Of a stretch of DNA of 24,716 bases, positions 21,274 through 24,716 are shown piece after piece. The number at the start of each line of letters is the position of its first letter. The stretch's first letter is position 1. The DNA is from a virus: the IMG/VR virus record IMGVR_UViG_3300043436_000661, positions 1-24,716 of that record; one strand, written 5' to 3'. The position numbers and the translations under genes were made by a program. The notes beneath the pieces were generated by a model. That model was not told the DNA's origin. It did no database searches and saw nothing but the letters and a program-made list of their open reading frames with translations.

Positions 21274-21516
21274 TTAGAAAGGTAAATCGTCAACTTCGTT
21301 TTTTTGTTGTGGCTTTGGTGCTTGAGTTGTTTCAGCTTGGTATGGTTCTGTAATCTTAACAGAAAAGAAAGGCTTACCGTCTTTTGTTTGTTTTACCCAC
21401 ATTGCGATTTGTTTGTCAATACCATCTACATTGATTTTCCCTCTGTAAGTTGGTTGGTTTCCTGTTGCTGTTTCGTTCTTGAAAATTGCGCCAGCGTTTT
21501 CGTTATTGTACTCCAT
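21274..21516 (-). CDS. Small SSB-like/DUF736-like protein with DDLPF tail
   Basis: The 80-residue protein has an N-terminal beta region (AGAIFKNETATGNQPTYRGK, INVDGIDKQIAMWVK, GKPFFSVKI) that resembles DUF736-type OB-like proteins. A short disordered linker rich in Gln and Pro (about 58-73) leads to a C-terminus ending EVDDLPF. An acidic stretch with terminal DDLPF is the signature by which bacterial SSB proteins recruit partner enzymes. I infer a minimal single-strand-binding protein, or a decoy for SSB partners, in phage replication/recombination. It lies in one operon with the annealing protein and the exonuclease. Full SSBs are about twice as long. Confidence 0.65.
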   Translation of the reverse strand: MEYNNENAGAIFKNETATGNQPTYRGKINVDGIDKQIAMWVKQTKDGKPFFSVKITEPYQAETTQAPKPQQKNEVDDLPF

Positions 21517-21534
21517 TTGTTATTTATTTATTTG

Positions 21535-21990
21535 TTAATTAATTACATGATATTTTTTCTTTGCATCTAAATAAGATTTTCTTGCATCTTCAGCTGTTTT
21601 GTAGCTACCTAAATGTATTGTGTTTTTATTTACTGTTATTCTTGAATAATATAAGTTATCTCTTTTACAAAAAGAATATCCTTTAGCTTTAGTCATATTC
21701 CAAGAATTTTCTTCTCTTGTAACAGACCTTAAATTTAAAATTGAATTATCATGTTTCATTCCATTTATATGGTCTATTTCATTTACTATTTCGTTATTAA
21801 TAATAAACCATGCAAAATGATGTCCAAGTAGTCTAAATTGTTTTTTGTTATTATAGAAGCATAAATATATATATCCATGATTATGCTTAGTTTTCATTTC
21901 GAGACCTGAAGCGTTAAATATTTTACCGTTTTCTTTATTGTATGTATAACCTTTGCTAATTAATAACTTACATTTTTCCTCACGTGTCAT
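21535..21990 (-). CDS. HNH homing-type endonuclease with AP2 domain
   Basis: This 151-residue protein has an HNH core: HHFAWFIINNE (about 57-67), then EIDHINGMKHDNSILNLR (about 71-88), where H57 or H58, H74 and the N of HNH/NLR are the active-site candidates. It is followed by an AP2-type DNA-binding domain (about 103-147, KGYSFCKRDNLYYSRITVN and HLGSYKTAEDARKSYLDAK). HNH-AP2 proteins are free-standing homing endonucleases that cut related genomes at their site of insertion. It overlaps the exonuclease by 4 bases, so it has become part of the operon. It is visibly more AT-rich than its neighbours, and it looks intact. Confidence 0.88.
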   Translation of the reverse strand: MTREEKCKLLISKGYTYNKENGKIFNASGLEMKTKHNHGYIYLCFYNNKKQFRLLGHHFAWFIINNEIVNEIDHINGMKHDNSILNLRSVTREENSWNMTKAKGYSFCKRDNLYYSRITVNKNTIHLGSYKTAEDARKSYLDAKKKYHVIN

Positions 21991-22664
21991 ATTAAACCTT
22001 TTAACATTTTATAATACTCTCTTGCTATTTCTACTTTCTCGATTATCTTTTCTATCGCTTTTTCGTCACGTTCAATGATGTAACGCTTTACACGTAGTTT
22101 ACTTGGTATGTTGTCGTAATTGTGTTTCGTTTGTACTTCGTGTCTTAAATCAATGTCTTCGTCAATTAATCCTGCTTTCCAATGCGCTCGTCTTACTTCG
22201 TCCTCAACTATTTGTAGTGGTGTGTTCATTAAACAATAAACTAATTCAGCTTGAGTCTTACTTGTTAGCCACATATAACCCTGTAACTGCCAATAGTAAT
22301 CCTTATTTTTTAAATCAGCTTCAAACATAGGATACGTATCTAAAGACCAACTGCACTTAATGTCTGCTAAAAGTAAATCCGTGTTTATGTCAGGTTCGCC
22401 TGTAATGTAATCATTTGTAAAACGCTCCGTGTTTTTAACTACAAAATCCCAATCGAATTGCTCACTTGCAAACTGAATAGCCTCGTCCTCCATTTCAAGT
22501 CCTTTGTCAGTATATCGTGAACTAAACTCTTTACGGTAACCAAACTCCAATTCATTGAATAAATCTTCGATGTAACTCTTTGCTGTTTGACTTAGAACCT
22601 CGCTTTTTGAACGAGGCTCAATCATCAACTTACCTAAACTTGAACAACGTACTACCATAACCAT
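21987..22664 (-). CDS. PD-(D/E)XK exonuclease, YqaJ/lambda-exo-like
   Basis: The 225-residue protein shows the motif order of YqaJ-type viral recombinase exonucleases. An early acidic motif GLEMEDEAI (about 55-63) is followed by GEPDI with D92, then LLADIKCSW with D101 and K103 (the D-x-K pair), and YYWQLQGYMWL (about 123-133) with Q126. Such enzymes digest one strand of duplex ends to give a tail for the annealing partner. The ERF protein two genes upstream is the likely partner, so the operon encodes a two-component recombination system. The MVMVVRCSS start overlaps the AT-rich orphan by 13 bases; a start two codons later is equally possible. Confidence 0.85.
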   Translation of the reverse strand: MVMVVRCSSLGKLMIEPRSKSEVLSQTAKSYIEDLFNELEFGYRKEFSSRYTDKGLEMEDEAIQFASEQFDWDFVVKNTERFTNDYITGEPDINTDLLLADIKCSWSLDTYPMFEADLKNKDYYWQLQGYMWLTSKTQAELVYCLMNTPLQIVEDEVRRAHWKAGLIDEDIDLRHEVQTKHNYDNIPSKLRVKRYIIERDEKAIEKIIEKVEIAREYYKMLKGLI

Positions 22665-23101
22665 TTTAAAAATTTACGTATTACACCTATTTCTTTTTGT
22701 GTTTTTACGTGTGTGAATTTTTCAATTTTTGTTTTGTCAACATTTGGTAAAGTAGTTTTTTTTATTTCTTTCTTATCAAAAACTATTTTTGTTTGATTAT
22801 TTAATTTAAAATTTTTACTTTTTTTATATTCTTCATATTGTTTATATTTAAACTCTCTAAATTTTTGTATCAATTTTACTGAGACTGGTATTTTTTTATT
22901 CCAACAATAAAAATTTGGATAAATACTTGTTTCTTTATAAATTACATTATTTTTAAGTAAAAAAGACAACCAATTTGTTGATACTTTATGTTCATCTAAA
23001 ATATTTCTTATATGATAATGATTTTCATTATCTAATTTATATTTTAAAGAATGTAAAAAGTTTAAATATTTTTGAGTTGTTTCTTTGTTAATCGTTCTCA
23101 T
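22652..23101 (-). CDS. AT-rich orphan protein of unknown function
   Basis: I do not recognise this 149-residue protein. It is very basic (a Lys-rich part from about 85 to 130), with a more folded N-terminal half (YHIRNILDEHKVSTNWLSFL, about 29-48) that could be a winged-helix or HTH-like DNA-binding region. The DNA is much more AT-rich than around it: only 7 of 60 bases at 22801-22860 are G or C. It overlaps the ERF gene by 4 bases and the exonuclease by 13. It is thus firmly within the recombination operon even though its base composition points to recent acquisition. A DNA-binding accessory role is a guess. Confidence 0.65.
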   Translation of the reverse strand: MRTINKETTQKYLNFLHSLKYKLDNENHYHIRNILDEHKVSTNWLSFLLKNNVIYKETSIYPNFYCWNKKIPVSVKLIQKFREFKYKQYEEYKKSKNFKLNNQTKIVFDKKEIKKTTLPNVDKTKIEKFTHVKTQKEIGVIRKFLKWLW

Positions 23102-23613
23102 AACATTGCTTTTTGCTCGGGTGTTAACTCGAATTTTAATAAATCGTCTTTCTTTGCTTTGCCCTCTTTGATTGCTTGTAATGCTTTTACAAAACGCTCA
23201 TCGTTGATTGGTTGCTTTTTTGGTTCGTGTTTTACTTGCTCTCCCGAAGCGTCAGTGTCTTTGTCAGTAACTAAACCAAGCATACTTGCTAACGCATAAC
23301 GTCTGTAGTAAGTTATCCCACTACCAAAAGACTGGTAATCATTCATGCCTTTTAATGCTACGGTTGGAATCAAAGTACTGCTTTCAATCTTTTCAGCACT
23401 CTCTGAATGGAAAATAACCGTGTTTAAATAGTTTACCCCATCATGTGAGTTAATAGATTGAATAAATCCTAAACCGTGTTTTTGCAGTAACGGATTAATC
23501 ACTTTGAAAATAGCAGGTAAATCTGAATAAGAGTAACCGTACCCTTGTGTTCCTTTGTGAATTACAGGCACTTCTTGTTGGAAGTCTGCAATCGCTTTAA
23601 ATAAATGTTTCAT
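23098..23613 (-). CDS. erf: ERF-family single-strand annealing protein
   Basis: This 171-residue protein matches the ERF family of phage annealing proteins. The N-terminal part has GYSYSDLPAIFKVINPLLQK (about 26-45), and the family hallmark GSGITYYRRYALASMLGLVT (about 97-116) is followed by DKDTDASGE. These proteins form rings on single-stranded DNA and promote annealing in genome circularisation and recombination. The partner exonuclease is two genes downstream and an SSB-like protein is nearby. The last 40 residues (charged, linker-like, ending LTPEQKAML) may be an interaction tail. The start at 23613 has an ACAAACAACG leader typical of Bacteroidota. Confidence 0.9.
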   Translation of the reverse strand: MKHLFKAIADFQQEVPVIHKGTQGYGYSYSDLPAIFKVINPLLQKHGLGFIQSINSHDGVNYLNTVIFHSESAEKIESSTLIPTVALKGMNDYQSFGSGITYYRRYALASMLGLVTDKDTDASGEQVKHEPKKQPINDERFVKALQAIKEGKAKKDDLLKFELTPEQKAML

Positions 23614-23657
23614 CGTTGTTTGTTTTAATTGTTAATTGTTTGTTGAATTATTTTTTT

Positions 23658-23870
23658 TTATACTGAATAGACATGAATACTACCGTAAGGAGAAAGTGGT
23701 AATGTAAAACTATCTATATTTTCAGTAGTAAAGCAACGGTCAAATCGTTCACATATATAAACACCTACAATTTCTTCGTATTTTTTCTTAACATCACTTA
23801 TTGAAACATTCTCTAAAATTGGATTAACTTCTAAAGTGCTTACCATTTTATAATTCTTAATTGCTTTCAT
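23658..23870 (-). CDS. Hypothetical 70-aa protein, first gene of the recombination operon
   Basis: I choose the ATG at 23870 (MKAIKNYKMVSTLEVNPI); an upstream ATG at 23912 would place the start inside the promoter region. The 70 residues look like a small alpha/beta protein, with ISDVKKKYEEIVGVYICERF (about 24-43), two cysteines and a final hydrophobic strand (GSIHVYSV). No family is recognised. Its promoter and leader (23871-23928) are the twin of those before the 63-aa gene at 260. It is the first gene of the operon ending at 21034. Confidence 0.65.
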   Translation of the reverse strand: MKAIKNYKMVSTLEVNPILENVSISDVKKKYEEIVGVYICERFDRCFTTENIDSFTLPLSPYGSIHVYSV

Positions 23871-23898
23871 AATTTCTCGTTTTGTTTGTTTGTTTCGA

Positions 23899-23928
23899 CA
23901 AATATAATACATTAATTTTAATACACAA
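23899..23928 (-). promoter_or_regulatory. Bacteroidota-type promoter (TTG-N19-TATATTTG) for the recombination operon
   Basis: On the minus strand TTG (23926-23928) is separated by exactly 19 bases from TATATTTG (23899-23906), matching the TAnnTTTG consensus. The leader that follows has AAACAAACAAAC and ends GAGAAATT before the ATG at 23870. An inverted repeat (ATTAA-TT-TTAAT, 23911-23922) lies in the spacer. The element, its spacing and leader are the same as at 290-319. Confidence 0.82.
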
Positions 23929-23952
23929 TACTTTTTTAAATATTTTTTTTAT

Positions 23953-24153
23953 TTATTCTAAAATTAAATTGTAATCACTTAACAATTCGTGTAGTCTATC
24001 TCTTATAATTTGAAGTTCTGTTTCATCTTTTTCTGAGTACTTAATGTGATTTCTTAAACTATGGTCTAAATCACGAACTAACTGATGCCAATCGTTTCCT
24101 CTCATTGCTGAAATAGCATCTTCTTTGTTTTCAAATTCAAGTGTTACTTTCAT
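23953..24153 (-). CDS. Small conserved phage protein (66 aa)
   Basis: The 66-residue protein begins with a strand (MKVTLEFENKEDAISAMRGN), then DWHQLVRDLDHSLRNHIKY and a helical acidic end. The pattern of a short strand, E/D-A-x-x-A helix and LD-x-x-LR block is one I have seen beside recombination genes in phages of several host groups, without a known function. It starts 17 bases inside the end of the ninG frame, so the two are co-translated. No membrane segment or metal motif is visible. Confidence 0.68.
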   Translation of the reverse strand: MKVTLEFENKEDAISAMRGNDWHQLVRDLDHSLRNHIKYSEKDETELQIIRDRLHELLSDYNLILE

Positions 24154-24679
24154 ATTCTTTTATTTTTAGTTTATATTCATTAATTAACTTTTTTAGTTCG
24201 TTTTTTGTCCATTTGCGAGTTTCATAAGCACGGTTGCGTAATAACTCAAATTCGTCTTTGCCGATTCGCTCGATTAGATTGTTTCCGTACTCAATTAGGT
24301 TGCCACTTAAAAAGCTATTGCAGTGTTCACATTGTAAGTGTACATTCATTTCATCAAATCTAACATTTGAGTGTCCGCCTTGTGAGTAGAAATGTCCTGC
24401 GTTTTTTTTACGTGGTGGTTTTTGACAACTTATGCAAGGTAATCCCTCATCTCTTTGACGTATATATTTGTTGAACACTTGCTGTGTTAACTTCAAATAG
24501 TCTTGAAGCGTAAGTAAATCTTCCTTTTGTTTCTTAACCTTTTCTTTTTTAATCTTTTCGAGGTTTTTTAAAGCAAGTTTTGTTTTGGAACATAGGTAAC
24601 AATATTTGTCCGTGCTTTTATAGGGTACAAAAACAGTTGAACACTCTCGACATTTCTTATCGTAATCAGTTTTCATCAT
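24137..24679 (-). CDS. ninG: NinG/Rap-like recombination endonuclease
   Basis: The 180-residue product matches the lambda NinG (Rap) family. An N-terminal zinc ribbon has C10, C13, C27 and C30. A Lys-rich helix leads to FNKYIRQRDEGLPCISCQ (C82, C85), then AGHFYSQGGHSNVRFDEMNV (about 94-113), HLQCEHCN (H114, C117, C120) and LSGNLIEYGNNLIERIG. The second half is an HNH-like zinc-bound nuclease core. Lambda Rap is reported to cut branched and Holliday-type DNA in phage recombination, which fits the ERF and exonuclease genes downstream. Two adjacent ATG codons (24679 and 24676) are possible starts. The 37 bases between it and the window end hold no complete gene. Confidence 0.92.
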   Translation of the reverse strand: MMKTDYDKKCRECSTVFVPYKSTDKYCYLCSKTKLALKNLEKIKKEKVKKQKEDLLTLQDYLKLTQQVFNKYIRQRDEGLPCISCQKPPRKKNAGHFYSQGGHSNVRFDEMNVHLQCEHCNSFLSGNLIEYGNNLIERIGKDEFELLRNRAYETRKWTKNELKKLINEYKLKIKEYESNT

Positions 24680-24716
24680 TCAATTTATTTAAAATGTTTA
24701 CAATCGTAAAGTAGTA

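Noticed and set aside
24680-24716. Possible end of an upstream gene at the right edge
   Set aside because: Short open runs in more than one frame reach the edge, but 37 bases are too few to choose among them.

Overview
The window looks like part of a tailed-phage (siphovirus-type) genome, or a prophage, from a Flavobacterium-like member of the Bacteroidota. The DNA is AT-rich. Starts lack Shine-Dalgarno sites and instead follow A-rich leaders. Two promoters match the Flavobacterium/Bacteroides pattern (TTG, 19 bp, TATATTTG). Several proteins belong to families I know mainly from Bacteroidota phages. I see no integrase, tRNA, rRNA or CRISPR array, so a free phage cannot be told from a prophage here.

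Nearly every gene reads on the minus strand, from high to low coordinates. At the right end are NinG and a small partner gene (24679-23953). Next comes a recombination/replication operon with a clear promoter (23899-23928) and terminator (21034-21061). It encodes a 70-aa protein, an ERF annealing protein, an AT-rich orphan, a PD-(D/E)XK exonuclease, an HNH-AP2 homing-type endonuclease, a small protein with an SSB-like DDLPF tail, and an HTH protein. A run of small genes and a sigma-like regulator (20997-19446) leads into the small and large terminase subunits.

Below the terminase lie a 17-residue-repeat protein, a spike/LamG-like fibre, three tail proteins, the tape measure, and two tail-completion/terminator-type proteins (17878-8979). 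Two overlapping genes at 7737-8982 then run on the opposite strand; they look like tail assembly chaperones. Leftward transcription resumes with an XkdF-type protease carrying a scaffold-like tail, the major capsid protein, the tail tube, a small virion protein, the portal and a DUF6712-type connector. Strong terminators follow the capsid and tube genes. A lysis cassette ends the run: holin, a candidate one-protein spanin, a metallophosphoesterase and an M15 peptidase endolysin, closed by a terminator at 406-438. A small promoter-driven module then runs off the left edge.

The layout departs from the lambda-type order: tail genes follow the terminase directly, and the protease-capsid-tube-portal block comes last before lysis. 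The most notable points are the inverted chaperone pair, the candidate u-spanin, the twin promoters with inverted repeats in their spacers, and a short motif repeated directly before four late-gene start codons. Assignments rest on reading motifs by eye; no database search was possible.
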